Part shown: positions 36,614 to 46,677 of the stretch, in pieces | Layout of the letters: every line of letters begins with the position of its first letter | How positions within the stretch are numbered: the first letter of the stretch is position 1 | Position numbers and translations under genes: made by a program | Notes under the pieces: model-generated | The model's database searches: none | What the model was told of the DNA's origin: nothing | Seen by the model: the letters and a program-made list of their open reading frames with translations, nothing else | Origin: Nostoc indistinguendum CM1-VF10 | GTDB lineage: Bacteria; Cyanobacteriota; Cyanobacteriia; Cyanobacteriales; Nostocaceae | Reading direction: 5' to 3' | Assembly (NCBI GenBank): GCA_019359215.1 | Contig: JAHHHS010000001.1 | Coordinates: forward strand, 154,815-218,814 | Length of the DNA stretch: 64,000 nucleotides

Positions 36614-38302
36614 ATGACGCAGGTAGAATTTCCACGGAATACTCCACCAGAAGAAAAAAAACCGGAAATGGTGGCTGGCCACACCTCCCATCCGAAGGCG
36701 TGGAAATGGCAGGACTATTTTACATTTAATGTTGACCACAAGGTTATTGGTATCCAATACCTAGTGACGGCGTTTGTTTTCTATCTCATCGGCGGATTGA
36801 TGGCGATCGCTCTGCGTGTCGAATTAGCAACACCAGATGCAGACGTACTCGACCCCAATCTATATAACGCTTTCATGACCAATCACGGGACGATCATGAT
36901 CTTCCTGTGGATTGTCCCTAGCGCTATTGGGGGGTTTGGTAACTATTTGGTGCCATTGATGGTCGGTGCTAGGGATATGGCTTTCCCGAAGCTGAACGCG
37001 ATCGCCTTTTGGTTAAACCCACCAGCCGGATTACTCATATTAGGTAGTTTCATTTTTGGCGGTTCGCAATCTGGTTGGACAGCTTACCCACCTTTGAGTT
37101 TGGTGACAGCGCCAATTGCTCAAACTATGTGGATACTTGCGATCGTCTTGGTGGGAACTTCTTCAATTTTGGGTTCGCTGAACTTTGTGATCACCATTTT
37201 GATGATGAAGGTTCCTAGCATGAAATGGGATCAAGTTCCCCTATTTTGCTGGGCAATCTTGGCAACCTCCCTGCTGGCACTTCTCTCCACACCTGTATTA
37301 GCAGCCGGTTTAGTTCTCCTATTGTTTGACCTCAACTTTGGCACCTCCTTCTTTAAACCAGATGCAGGCGGTAACGTTGTAATTTATCAACACTTATTCT
37401 GGTTTTATTCTCACCCGGCAGTATATTTAATGATTCTGCCCATCTTCGGCATCATGTCGGAGGTAATTCCAGTTCACGCCCGTAAGCCAATCTTTGGTTA
37501 TAAAGCGATCGCTTATTCTAGTGTAGCTATCTGCGTTGTCGGTTTGTTCGTCTGGGTACACCACATGTTTACCAGTGGCACACCCGGTTGGATGCGGATG
37601 TTCTTCACCATCTCCACTCTTATAGTTGCAGTTCCCACTGGCGTTAAGATTTTTGCTTGGGTTGCTACACTTTGGGGTGGTAAAATCCGCTTCACAGGTG
37701 CGATGCTTTTCGCCATTGGCTTGTTGTCCATGTTTGTCATGGGCGGCTTAAGTGGTGTGACGATGGGAACAGCCCCCTTTGATGTTCACGTCCACGACAC
37801 ATATTATGTAGTAGGACATTTCCATTACGTTCTGTTTGGCGGTTCCGTGTTTGGCATCTACGCCGGCATTTATCACTGGTTCCCCAAAATGACCGGACGA
37901 ATGCTGAATGAAAGCTTGGCACGCATTCACTTTGCCCTTACCTTCATCGGTACTAATCTTACCTTTTTACCCATGCACGAGTTGGGTTTGAAAGGAATGC
38001 CCCGACGGGTGGCAATGTATGATCCGCAATTTATCGACCTCAATCAAATTTGTACCTTCGGTTCAATTGTTTTGGGGACATCGGTAATTCCTTTCGCCAT
38101 CAACATGATTTACAGTTGGTTGAAAGGGCCTTTGGCTGGTGATAATCCTTGGCAAGCTTTGACTTTAGAATGGACAACTAGCTCACCACCTGCAATTGAA
38201 AACTGGGAAGTGTTGCCGGTTGTGACTCATGGCCCTTATGACTACGGTCATAGTCATAGTACTGAACTACAGCCATCTGCAACGCCGGAAGCTAGTGCTT
38301 AG
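36614..38302 (+). CDS. coxA: Cytochrome c oxidase subunit I (second set)
   Basis: 562-residue catalytic haem-copper subunit with 12 helices that reduces O2 to water. Seen: low-spin haem His in MTNHGTIMIFLW; CuB/Tyr site HLFWFYSHPAVYLMILP; HHMFTSG (paired CuB His); HVHDTYYVVGHFHYVLFGG with both haem His. Length is normal. The start ATG is 72 bases after coxB. A 21-bp repeat array separates it from coxC. Confidence 0.97.
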   Translation: MTQVEFPRNTPPEEKKPEMVAGHTSHPKAWKWQDYFTFNVDHKVIGIQYLVTAFVFYLIGGLMAIALRVELATPDADVLDPNLYNAFMTNHGTIMIFLWIVPSAIGGFGNYLVPLMVGARDMAFPKLNAIAFWLNPPAGLLILGSFIFGGSQSGWTAYPPLSLVTAPIAQTMWILAIVLVGTSSILGSLNFVITILMMKVPSMKWDQVPLFCWAILATSLLALLSTPVLAAGLVLLLFDLNFGTSFFKPDAGGNVVIYQHLFWFYSHPAVYLMILPIFGIMSEVIPVHARKPIFGYKAIAYSSVAICVVGLFVWVHHMFTSGTPGWMRMFFTISTLIVAVPTGVKIFAWVATLWGGKIRFTGAMLFAIGLLSMFVMGGLSGVTMGTAPFDVHVHDTYYVVGHFHYVLFGGSVFGIYAGIYHWFPKMTGRMLNESLARIHFALTFIGTNLTFLPMHELGLKGMPRRVAMYDPQFIDLNQICTFGSIVLGTSVIPFAINMIYSWLKGPLAGDNPWQALTLEWTTSSPPAIENWEVLPVVTHGPYDYGHSHSTELQPSATPEASA

Positions 38303-38771
38303 TTAGCAGAGTGAGTGATGCGATCGCTCTCAAGCTGACTGCAATTTCTAGTCATTTGATTTGAGAACTCGGAACTTAAGCTTCAGAACTCGGAACTTGA
38401 GCTTTAGAACTCGGAACTTGAGCCTCAAAACTCGGAACTTGAGCTTCAGAACTCGGAACTTGAGCCTCAGAACTCGGAACTTGAGCCTCAGAACTCGAAA
38501 CTTGAGCCTCAGAACTCGGAACTTGAGCTTCAGAACTCGGAACTTGAGCTTCAGAACTCGGAACTTGAGCCTCAGAACTCGAAACTTGAGCTTCAGAACT
38601 CGGAACTTGAGCCTCAGAACTCGAAACTCGGAATTTTGAGAATTCCTGAACAAGTGAAGACTTGAGTTAAACAAGGATTTTGGATGAAGAATGAAAATTT
38701 TGCCGCTTCACACTTCATTCTTCATTCAAGCTTCCACAACAGACGCAGCGCATAATATTGTCAAAAAATCT
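38303..38771. other. Enlarged coxA-coxC spacer
   Basis: 469 bases inside what should be one operon, mostly taken up by a 21-bp tandem array. Beyond the array I see only short flanks. Confidence 0.6.
38361..38630. repeat. 21-bp tandem repeat array, about 13 units
   Basis: Consensus unit TCAGAACTCGGAACTTGAGC plus C or T. Twelve full units and one partial. Variation is limited to a few sites: G/A in CTCG(G/A)AAC, the T/C at the unit end, and decay at the outermost units. Since 21 is a multiple of 3, spurious open frames run through on both strands. Confidence 0.95.
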
Positions 38772-39371
38772 ATGACTATAGCTACAACCACAAGCGAAGA
38801 TCACAGTGCAGGACACCAAGAACATCCAGATTTAAGAGTTTGGGGATTGTTGACGTTCCTCGCTTCTGAATCCCTTATGTTTGGGGGATTTTTTGCCACT
38901 TATTTGTTTTTTCGGGGTACTACAGCAGTTTGGCCTCCAGAAGGAAGTGAAGTAGAACTACTCGTGCCGACGATTAACACCATTATCCTAGTGTCTAGTA
39001 GTTTCGTCATTCACTTCGGTGATACGGCGATTAAAAAGAATAATGTCAAGGGAATGCAACTATGGTACGCAATTACCGCAATCATGGGGGCAATTTTCTT
39101 AGGTGGTCAGGTTTATGAGTACTCAACATTAGGATACGGACTGACTACCAACGTCTTTGCCAACTGCTTTTATATCATGACTGGGTTCCACGGTTTGCAC
39201 GTTTTTGTGGGACTGTTATTGATATTACGTGCATTGTGGCGATCGCGTCTTCCCGGTGAATATTCTGCAACCAATCATACTTTCATCGAAATGACAGAAA
39301 TTTACTGGCACTTCGTAGACATTATTTGGATTGTTCTATTTACCCTGGTGTACGTTCTAACTTTGTTTTAA
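38772..39371 (+). CDS. coxC: Cytochrome c oxidase subunit III (second set)
   Basis: 199-residue membrane subunit with five helices completing the oxidase: LRVWGLLTFLASESLMFGGFFATYLFFRG, then TGFHGLHVFVGLLLILRALWRS and EIYWHFVDIIWIVLFTLVYVLTLF. I chose the ATG at 38772 (MTIATTTSEDHSAGHQEH), where the conserved part begins; the frame is open to 38691, but that part seems to be spacer sequence. Confidence 0.94.
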   Translation: MTIATTTSEDHSAGHQEHPDLRVWGLLTFLASESLMFGGFFATYLFFRGTTAVWPPEGSEVELLVPTINTIILVSSSFVIHFGDTAIKKNNVKGMQLWYAITAIMGAIFLGGQVYEYSTLGYGLTTNVFANCFYIMTGFHGLHVFVGLLLILRALWRSRLPGEYSATNHTFIEMTEIYWHFVDIIWIVLFTLVYVLTLF

Positions 39372-39464
39372 ATAGAGCATGGGGCATTGGGCATTGGGCA
39401 TTAATTATTTCCCTCATCTCCCCCACTCCCCATTCCCTACTCCCCACTCCCCAATAAATTTGTG

Positions 39465-39950
39465 ATGCAAGCTAATACAAACCAATTCTCATGGTTCCAG
39501 GTTCCAGATGACGTTAAAAATCTCTTAATTTTAGCTGCACAAAATTGGGATAACACATCAGAATCGGAAAAATATATTCAACAAGCTTTAGCCCAAACTG
39601 GTGAGAATACAGATGTCTTAGTAGCAGCATATAGATTTTTCTATTATAAAAATAATTATTCTCTTGCACTGCAAACAACAGTTAAATTATTAGATAAAAT
39701 TAAAGAAGTAGAAAAATTGCCTGATGACTGGGAGCAACTTAAGCCTATATTAGTCAATCGCAAAGAAGATCCACAAATTCGATTGTACTTAAATGCTTAT
39801 GCTGCTTCTGGATTAGTGCTAGCCAACTTAGGAGAAATTGAGCAGGCAAAAGAAATCAGCGCCAAAGTCAAAGAGATAGACGAAAAGCATGATTTTGGAG
39901 CCGATATTCTCCTGGATATTTTGACACGTCCAGCAGAAGAAGATGATTAA
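39465..39950 (+). CDS. Small helical (TPR-like) protein of the cox operon
   Basis: 161-residue soluble protein, mainly alpha-helical. TPR-like spacing: DVLVAAYRFFYYKNNYSLALQTTVKLLDKI and NAYAASGLVLANLGEIEQAKEISAKVKEI. No catalytic motif. It lies 93 bases after coxC on the same strand, suggesting a role in assembling or regulating this oxidase. ATG 39465 is preferred over the GTG just upstream. Confidence 0.75.
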   Translation: MQANTNQFSWFQVPDDVKNLLILAAQNWDNTSESEKYIQQALAQTGENTDVLVAAYRFFYYKNNYSLALQTTVKLLDKIKEVEKLPDDWEQLKPILVNRKEDPQIRLYLNAYAASGLVLANLGEIEQAKEISAKVKEIDEKHDFGADILLDILTRPAEEDD

Positions 39951-40044
39951 TTAGTCAATGCACTTCTGGACAAGAAAAAGTGGGGAGATGAGGGAGACAA
40001 GGGGACAAGGAGAATAACTCATGTCTCATTCTCAATGCCCAATA

Positions 40045-40110
40045 CTTCTCTACGAGAGGCTGCGCCAACGACTTACCTCGACTCCGCTCGGCACGAGTCG
40101 CTCAGTACAA
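40045..40110. repeat. Dispersed palindromic repeat (TCTACGAGAGGCTGCGC type)
   Basis: CTTCTCTACGAGAGGCTGCG followed by a palindrome-rich CTCCGCTCGGCACGAGTCGC. Same family as the segments near 1921, 49910 and 55989. Confidence 0.55.
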
Positions 40111-40152
40111 GTGCCCAATTCCCAATGCTTAATGCCCTTTTGGTGAAAAATC

Positions 40153-40326
40153 ATGAACAATTGGTTATCTACCACATCATATTCCTCTTACTCCCTATTA
40201 GGAGCAGCTACTGATAGCAACTCTATCTTTCCTCCTATCACCATACCCACTAAAGTTCCTGGAGATAATAAGGTTCCTAATGTCTCTCCGATTATTATCA
40301 TCCAATCTTCTCAGCTATCAATTTAA
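40153..40326 (+). CDS. Possible 57-residue protein
   Basis: An open frame from ATG 40153 (MNNWLSTTSYSSYSLLGAAT) to TAA, ending five bases before the cupin gene. Composition is Ser/Thr/Pro/Ile-rich with PPITIPTKVPGDNKVPNVS. The tight spacing supports a coupled gene; no strong ribosome site and no known homology. It may be a small cox-cluster peptide. Confidence 0.45.
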   Translation: MNNWLSTTSYSSYSLLGAATDSNSIFPPITIPTKVPGDNKVPNVSPIIIIQSSQLSI

Positions 40327-40331
40327 AAGTT

Positions 40332-40943
40332 ATGAAAGGTAGGGATTGGCTGCTAACGGGGGACGGTCAGTATCAAGGCTGTAAATCTGTAAGAGCATGG
40401 GATTTGTTGAGAGAAAATTACCGCCTTTATCGGTTTTTAACTGAGGTGGAAGATGTTCTCAATAGTGTGGATGACGAAAGCAGTCGTCTACCAGAAATCC
40501 GAATGCTCGTAAGGCGCTTGATAGTAAATTCCTACTGGGTGCGAAGTCAACGTTTAGAGCCTTCGCCCAAAACAGGAACCTCTGTTTTACTCCTATATGA
40601 TGAATTGGGTTTTCCGTTGACTGTGCAAACAGTAACATTTGCACCTGGAACCCGATCAAACATTCATAATCATGGGACGTGGGGAATAGTGGCGGTGTTA
40701 CAAGGGCAGGAGAAAAATAGTTTTTGGCGACGCACTCCTAGCCCAGAATTTCAGGACAAAATTGAGCAGACCGGAGAGATAACTCTATTTCCAGGGGATA
40801 TTATTAGCTTCACTCCCGATGCAATTCACTGTGTAGAAGCAGTGGGCGATGAACCAACTGTAACTTTTAATATCTACGGTGAAACTGATCCAAATGAGAG
40901 ATTTGAGTTTGACCCAGTTAAGTGTAGTGCTAAAAACTTTTAG
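40332..40943 (+). CDS. Cupin protein (cysteine-dioxygenase-like)
   Basis: 203-residue cupin with metal-binding NIHNHGTWGIVAVLQGQEKNSFWRR and later HCVEAVGDE, as in the cysteine/thiol dioxygenase fold: non-haem iron bound by three His. The true substrate is unknown. It sits between cox genes and the nitrogenase-associated protein, so a redox or oxygen-related role is possible. A hairpin follows. Confidence 0.8.
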   Translation: MKGRDWLLTGDGQYQGCKSVRAWDLLRENYRLYRFLTEVEDVLNSVDDESSRLPEIRMLVRRLIVNSYWVRSQRLEPSPKTGTSVLLLYDELGFPLTVQTVTFAPGTRSNIHNHGTWGIVAVLQGQEKNSFWRRTPSPEFQDKIEQTGEITLFPGDIISFTPDAIHCVEAVGDEPTVTFNIYGETDPNERFEFDPVKCSAKNF

Positions 40944-40953
40944 CATCACGCGG

Positions 40954-40979
40954 TAGAGGCGCACATTTGTGCGCCCCTA
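40954..40979. repeat. Hairpin repeat TAGAGGCGCAC-ATTT-GTGCGCCCCTA
   Basis: 11-bp stem with one A/C mismatch and an ATTT loop, just after the cupin gene. Same design as the hairpin at 46642-46669. Confidence 0.6.
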
Positions 40980-41012
40980 AAAACGAATAGTATTCTACTA
41001 AGAGGTAGTTGA

Positions 41013-41495
41013 ATGGCAAGGGTAATTTTTTATAGCAAACCAGGCTGTAAAGGTGGTACTAAGCAAAAAGTTTTGCTAACAGCTGCTGGTCATGAGGTGA
41101 TACCATACAACCTGCTAACAGAACCTTGGACAGTTGAGCGTTTGCGTTCATTCTTTGGCGATCGCCCCGTAGCCGAATGGTTTAATCCTTCCGCTCCCAA
41201 GATAAAATCTGGTGAGGTGGTTCCTGAAAAAGTGGATGAACAAACCGCTTTGGCGCTGATGCTGAAAGAGCCATTGTTGATTCGCCGTCCTTTGTTAGAA
41301 GTAGGCGAACAGCGCGAGGTAGGATTTGATGTACAAAAAATTGATGCTTGGATTGGCTTACAAGCTGTGGATGAATCCTTGCAACAAATCAGCGACAATC
41401 TGATGGAGGAGAATTTGCAAGGCTGTTCCCACGGTCATGATCATCATCATGAACATGGTCATGAACACCAAAAGCAAGGTAACTGTAAACATTAG
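41013..41495 (+). CDS. Nitrogenase-associated ArsC/Spx-like protein
   Basis: 160-residue thioredoxin-fold protein of the ArsC/Spx type, in the subgroup found with nitrogenase genes. Seen: VIFYSKPGCKGGTKQKVLL (one Cys in place of CxxC), then NPSAPKIKSGEVVPEKVD, PLLIRRPLLEVGEQREVGFD. The C-terminus is a His-rich tail (CSHGHDHHHEHGHEHQKQGNCKH), probably metal-binding. It ends the nif/cox-related block. Exact role unknown. Confidence 0.85.
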   Translation: MARVIFYSKPGCKGGTKQKVLLTAAGHEVIPYNLLTEPWTVERLRSFFGDRPVAEWFNPSAPKIKSGEVVPEKVDEQTALALMLKEPLLIRRPLLEVGEQREVGFDVQKIDAWIGLQAVDESLQQISDNLMEENLQGCSHGHDHHHEHGHEHQKQGNCKH

Positions 41496-41545
41496 TACAG
41501 GATATAGCGATTCTCTGTTGAGTAGGTACTAAACCCCACCCCCAA

Positions 41546-41571
41546 CCCCCTCCTCGCTTGCGAGGAGGGGG
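41546..41571. terminator. 12-bp hairpin with TT loop
   Basis: CCCCCTCCTCGC pairs perfectly with GCGAGGAGGGGG around TT. No T-run follows. It may end the upstream transcript, but similar hairpins are dispersed in Nostoc, so a repeat origin is likely. Confidence 0.55.
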
Positions 41572-41631
41572 CTAAGATGCAACAAAGCTCTCAAATATCA
41601 ACATACAATTTTGGAGTGATCTTTGTAACAT

Positions 41632-41671
41632 CTCGTGAAACTATGCTTAGTTTTGTCACAAATGTTACAAA
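41632..41671. promoter_or_regulatory. Inverted repeat TTTGTAACA...TGTTACAAA upstream of kinase gene
   Basis: Perfect 9-bp arms at 41632-41640 and 41663-41671, ending 54 bases before the kinase ATG. The right arm extends to the 14-base motif also present at 3024-3037 before the other HstK-type gene. Confidence 0.4.
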
Positions 41672-41725
41672 GCTAAACTTGCATGGGCATAGTAAGTATG
41701 CTTAATATTGCAAGAATAAAAAACA

Positions 41726-44700
41726 ATGACAGCTACTTTATCTGGTTATCAACTCCTCGAAACCCTTCACTCCGGTAGTAAAACCGTCATTTATCGTGGA
41801 CGGCGAGAAACCGATAATGTCTCTGTCATTGTCAAAACTCTCTTGTGCGAACATCCACTCTTAGAAGACATAGCTCGACTGCGCCACGAATATCAAATTA
41901 TTGAGCCTCTGCAAATTCCTGGCATTGTTAAAGCCTACGAGTTAAAGAATTATCAGCATGGCCTGGCTTTGGTTTTAGAAGACATTCCAGGTTGTTTGCT
42001 CCAAGAACTGATTGCTACTCAAACAACCACCTTGATTACTTTCCTCAAGGTGGGGATTAACTTAGCACAAATTTTAGGAGAACTGCACGCCCAACAGATT
42101 ATTCATAAAGATATTAAGCCGCACAATATTTTAATTGACCCCGATTCTGGCGAAGCCAAACTGATTGACTTCAGTATCTCCTCACGACTTGATAAAGAAA
42201 ATCCCACCTTAAGCAATCCTAATTTGCTCGAAGGTACGCTTGCGTATATGTCACCTGAGCAGACCGGCAGAATGAATCGGGCGGTTGACTATCGCACTGA
42301 CTTTTATTCGCTGGGTGTCACTTTATATGAAATGCTGACGGGTACTTTGCCCTTTCAAGCTGTTGACCCGATGGAGTTGATCCACTCTCACATTGCCAAA
42401 ATACCAGCCGCACCTTGTAGCGAAACCGTGTGTCGCGTTCTGGAAGACGTGCCAGAAGCGATTAGTGCAGTTATTTTAAAATTATTAGCGAAAACAGCAG
42501 AGGAGCGCTATCAAAGCGCCTGGGGACTGAAAGCGGATTTAGAGGAATGTTTGTTTCAACTGCAAGCAACTGGAAAGATTGAAAACTTTGTACCGGGAAG
42601 ACAGGATAAATCTGGACATTTTTTGATTCCGCAAAAGCTCTACGGACGCGAAGCAGAAGTAGCAACATTGATGGCTGCGTTTAAGCGTGTGGCAGGTGGT
42701 AGTAGCGAACTCATGCTTGTCTCTGGTTATTCGGGGATTGGAAAGACAAGTGTCGTCAATGAAGTTCATAAACCGATTGTAGGAGCAAGGGGTTATTTCA
42801 TTGCAGGCAAGTTTGACCAGTTCAAGCGCAATATTCCTTATGCATCGTTGATTCAAGCATTCCAATCCTTGATTCAGCAATTACTCACCGAAAGCGAAGC
42901 CCAAATCCAAGTTTGGAAAGAGAAACTCCTAAGCGCGTTGGGAGAGAATGGGCAAGTCATGATCGATGTGATTCCCGAAGTCGAACTAATTATTGGAACT
43001 GTGCCACCCGTAACACAACTGGGTGCGGCTGAATCTCAAAATCGTTTCAATCGCGTTTTTGGGCAATTCATTGGCGTATTCACGACCCAAGATCATCCTC
43101 TGGTTCTTTTCTTGGATGATTTGCAGTGGGCAGATTCGGCATCGCTGAACTTAATTGAGCTATTGATGACGGATAGCGAGCGCAAATATTTATTGTTACT
43201 CGGCGCGTATTGGGATAACGAAGTATCGCCCACCCATCCGCTTATGATGAGTTTGGACAAAATTCAATCTTCTGGTGCGGTGGTAGATAACATCGTCTTG
43301 ACACCATTGCAGTTAACGGATGTGGAAGTGTTAATTAGCGATACGTTAAATAACACAGAAGCCAGCAAGCCACTAGCAGAATTACTGTTCCACAAAACTG
43401 GAGGAAATCCGTTCTTCTTAACGCAACTGCTGAAAACTCTACATCAAGAAGACTTGTTAACGTATGAGTTCCATTCAGGAGTATGGCAGTGGAATATCCA
43501 ACATATTCAAGCGATCAGTCTTGCTGATCTGAATGTGGTTGAACTGACGGCGAGAAATATTCGTAAACTGTCTCTAGAAACGCAAGAAGTACTCAAACTC
43601 GCTGCTTGTATTGGCAACACGTTCAATCTGGATGTATTAGCGATCGTTAACGAAGCATCTTCTTTAACGACTGCGGCGCAATTGTGGTCAGCCCTGCAAG
43701 CTGGGTTAATTCTGCCATTAAATCAGGATTACAAAATTCCCTTAGCGTTTAGCCAGGAGGAATTAGGGGGAATTGCTTTAACAGATGTCAAAGTTGATTA
43801 CAAATTTTTACATGACCGAGTGCAGCAAGCAGCGTATTCTCTGATTCCCGATGAGCAGAAGAAAGCAACGCATCTGAAAATTGGTCAATTACTGCTGCTA
43901 AATACTACATCAGAAGAACGCAAAGAAAATATATTTGCTTTAGTTAATCAACTCAATTACGGTGCTGATTTACTGATATTTGAAACAGAAAAATATGAAT
44001 TTGCTGAACTAAATCTGATCGCAGGTCAAAGAGCAAAAGCAGCTACAGCACATGATTCTGCAATCAAATATTTGCAAGTCGGTTTAGGATTGTTAGCAGA
44101 AGATAGTTGGCACACTCAGTATGACCTAACATTAGCACTGCATGAGGAAGCAGCAGAAGCAGCTTTTTTAAACGGTCATTTTGAAGGAATGCAGAGGTTC
44201 GTTGAGGTAGTACAAAACTGCGCCAAAACGCTGCTGGACAAAGTGAATGTGTATGAAGTTCAGATCCAAGCTTACATAGGGCAAAACAGGCTGCTAGAAG
44301 CAGTTAATACGGGGCTACAAGTTTTAAAGCTCTTAGGGGTGGAGTTTCCCCAAGAGCCGAACGCGTCAGACATTGGGCAGGCACTAGAAGAAACTGCGGC
44401 AATTTTGAGTGGAAAGCGAATTGAGGATTTAATTGACCTGCCTGAAATGAGCGATCGCTATAAATTAGCAGCTATGAGGCTCATGTCAAGTATCTTTGCT
44501 CCTGCATACATGGCTGCGCCAGCACTGGTTCCATTAACGGTGTGCAAACAAGTAAATTTATCCGTTCAATATGGTAATGCTTCTGTCTCTCCCTTTGCTT
44601 ATGCCAATTATGGTCTTCTTCTTTGCGGAGTTGTAGGAGATATTGATTCAGGTTATCAGTTCGGTCAATTGGCTTTAACTCTAGTGTCAAAGTTAAATGC

Positions 44701-46162
44701 TCAAGAAATCAAAGCCAAGACACTCCTGATAGTAAATACATTTATCCGACCTTGGAAAGATCATCTGAGAGAAACCTTAGAACCTTTTGTGTCAGTTTAC
44801 TCTAGCGGACTGGAGACAGGTGATTTAGAATTTGCTGCTTATGGTCTACTAATGTACTCTTATCTCGCTTACTTTAGCGGCAAAGAACTGACTGTTCTTG
44901 AAAAAGAGATGGCAATCAATAGAGATGCTATTCATAAAATCAAGCAAGAAACACCGCTTCATTATCTAGAAACCTATCGGCAGGCTACATTAAATCTGCT
45001 CGGAAAAAGTGAAAATCCCTGCATTCTAAAGGGTGGAGCCTGCGATGAGCAGATTGCGTTTCTATTACACGAGCAAGCGAACGACAGATTGGGAGTTGCC
45101 TACATATATTGGAACAAACTTTTACTTAGTTATTGGTTTGAAAATTACTCAGAAGCGATTGAAAATACTGTCATAGCAGAGAAATATTTGGACGTAGTGA
45201 TAGGATTACCTGTTGTTCCTCTATTCCATTTTTACGATTCTTTAGTACAGCTAGCAGTGTATTTCGATCGCCAAGAGTCAGAGCAAAAGGCAATTCTCGA
45301 TCGCGTCCAAGCTAATCAAGAAAAAATGCAAAAATGGGCGCATCATGCCCCAATGAATCAATTACACAAATTTTATCTCGTAGAGGCAGAACGGCATCGT
45401 GTTTTAGGGGAAAAAATCGAAGCGATCGAGATGTACGATCGCGCGATCGCACTTGCCAAACAAAACGAATATATCAACGAAGAAGCACTCGCCCACGAAC
45501 TCGCTGCCAAATTCTATTTGTCATGGGGTAAAGAAGCGATCGCCCAAACATACATGACAAATGCTTACTACGCCTATGGCAATTGGGGAGCGATCGCTAA
45601 AGTCAAAGATTTAGAAGCACGCTATCCCCAATTGATTGTGCAATCAAATCCAGAAAACCTACAAACGAATTACCTGCAAACTATTCAAACCCACTCTACG
45701 ACTACCGGAGGCAGTCAAATTCTCGACTTAATCACGGTGATGAAAGCTTCACAAGCCTTGTCAGAAGAAATGGTGCTGAGTCGCTTGCTGGAAAAATTGA
45801 TGAAAAATGTCATCGAAAATGCTGGCGCTCAACAAGGTTACTTTATTGCTAAAGACGAGAATAAATGGATGCTAGAAGCGACGGGAATAGTTGTAGGTAA
45901 GGAGGTTAGTGTTGTTGTTAACGCAGAAGATAAAACTAATTCACCTTTACTCCCGGTTGCCTTATTCAATTATGTCGAAAGAACCAGAAAGAATCTGGTT
46001 TTAGGGGATGCTGTTAAAGACTCTCGTTTTGCAGCTGATGCTTATGTCACCACTTACCAATCTAAGTCCATTTTGTGTTTACCATTGATTCACTCTGGCA
46101 AGTTTACTGGTATTCTTTATCTGGAAAATAATCTCATTTCTGGTGCGTTTACCCCGAGTTGA
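41726..46162 (+). pseudogene. Truncated HstK-type kinase (kinase-AAA-TPR-partial GAF)
   Basis: 1478 residues closely paralogous to the protein at 3098: Ser/Thr kinase domain (HKDIKPHNIL near 126, LIDFSISS), AAA ATPase (SGYSGIGKT near 331, LFLDDLQWAD), long helical region, and the start of GAF. The reading frame stops inside GAF (YLENNLISGAFTPS, stop). The next bases encode the HATPase_c half in another frame. The GAF end, the coiled coil, any PAS domains and the HisKA phospho-acceptor are missing, so an internal deletion with frameshift joined two distant parts. The kinase and ATPase parts could still work alone; His-kinase signalling cannot. Confidence 0.88.
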
Positions 46163-46590
46163 TTAAACACTACGGCAACTTGCCCCAAGTCGAATGCTAT
46201 GCAGGGCAGCTAAATCAAGTGTTTATGAATGTGTTGAGTAATGCGATCGATGCTTTAGAAGAGTCATTAGCGGACAATCAAGCACAAATAACAACTCCAA
46301 CTATTACTATTCACACTGAGCAAATTGATGCTCATCAAGTCGAAATTCGGATTGCAGACAATGGTCTAGGTATACCAGAGTCTGTTCGGCAACGTCTGTT
46401 CGATCCTTTCTTCACCACAAAACCTGTGGGCAAAGGAACAGGTATGGGCTTGTCGATTAGTTACCAAATCGTCACCGAAAAACATGGTGGTTCACTCTCT
46501 TGCACCTCAGAAACCGGCGAGGGAGCGGAGTTTCAAATCCGCATTCCAGTTTCCCAAGAAGTCAACAAGAACGTTGCTGTTGATGTCTAG
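46159..46590 (+). pseudogene. Orphan HATPase_c end of the broken HstK-type kinase
   Basis: 143 codons from a TTG overlapping the upstream stop by four bases (TTGA). It begins LIKHYGNLPQVECYAGQLNQVFMNVLSNAIDALEE and carries IADNGLGIPES and GKGTGMGLSISYQIV, the N, G1 and G2 boxes. This equals the last part of the intact paralog (its NQVFMNIL segment). The overlap could permit coupled translation of an isolated ATPase domain, but without HisKA it has no phospho-acceptor. Confidence 0.85.
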
Positions 46591-46641
46591 AGGTTAAAAT
46601 ACTACTCTTTATATAGTTACAGCAATTTTCATTTGCGTGAA

Positions 46642-46669
46642 GTAGGGACATACATTTGTATGCCCCTAC
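46642..46669. repeat. Hairpin repeat GTAGGGACATAC-ATTT-GTATGCCCCTAC
   Basis: 12-bp stem with one A/C mismatch, between the convergent kinase relic and cysK. It may act as a two-way transcript end. Compare 40954-40979. Confidence 0.6.
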
Positions 46670-46677
46670 ATCTGTCT

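Noticed and set aside
38361..38630. CRISPR array
   Set aside because: Units are directly adjacent with no spacers, and no cas genes are present.
38348..38674. Open frames of about 90-108 codons on both strands through the 21-bp array
   Set aside because: They are translations of a 21-bp repeat (heptads such as LSFRTRN and LKLKFRV), open only because the period is a multiple of three.
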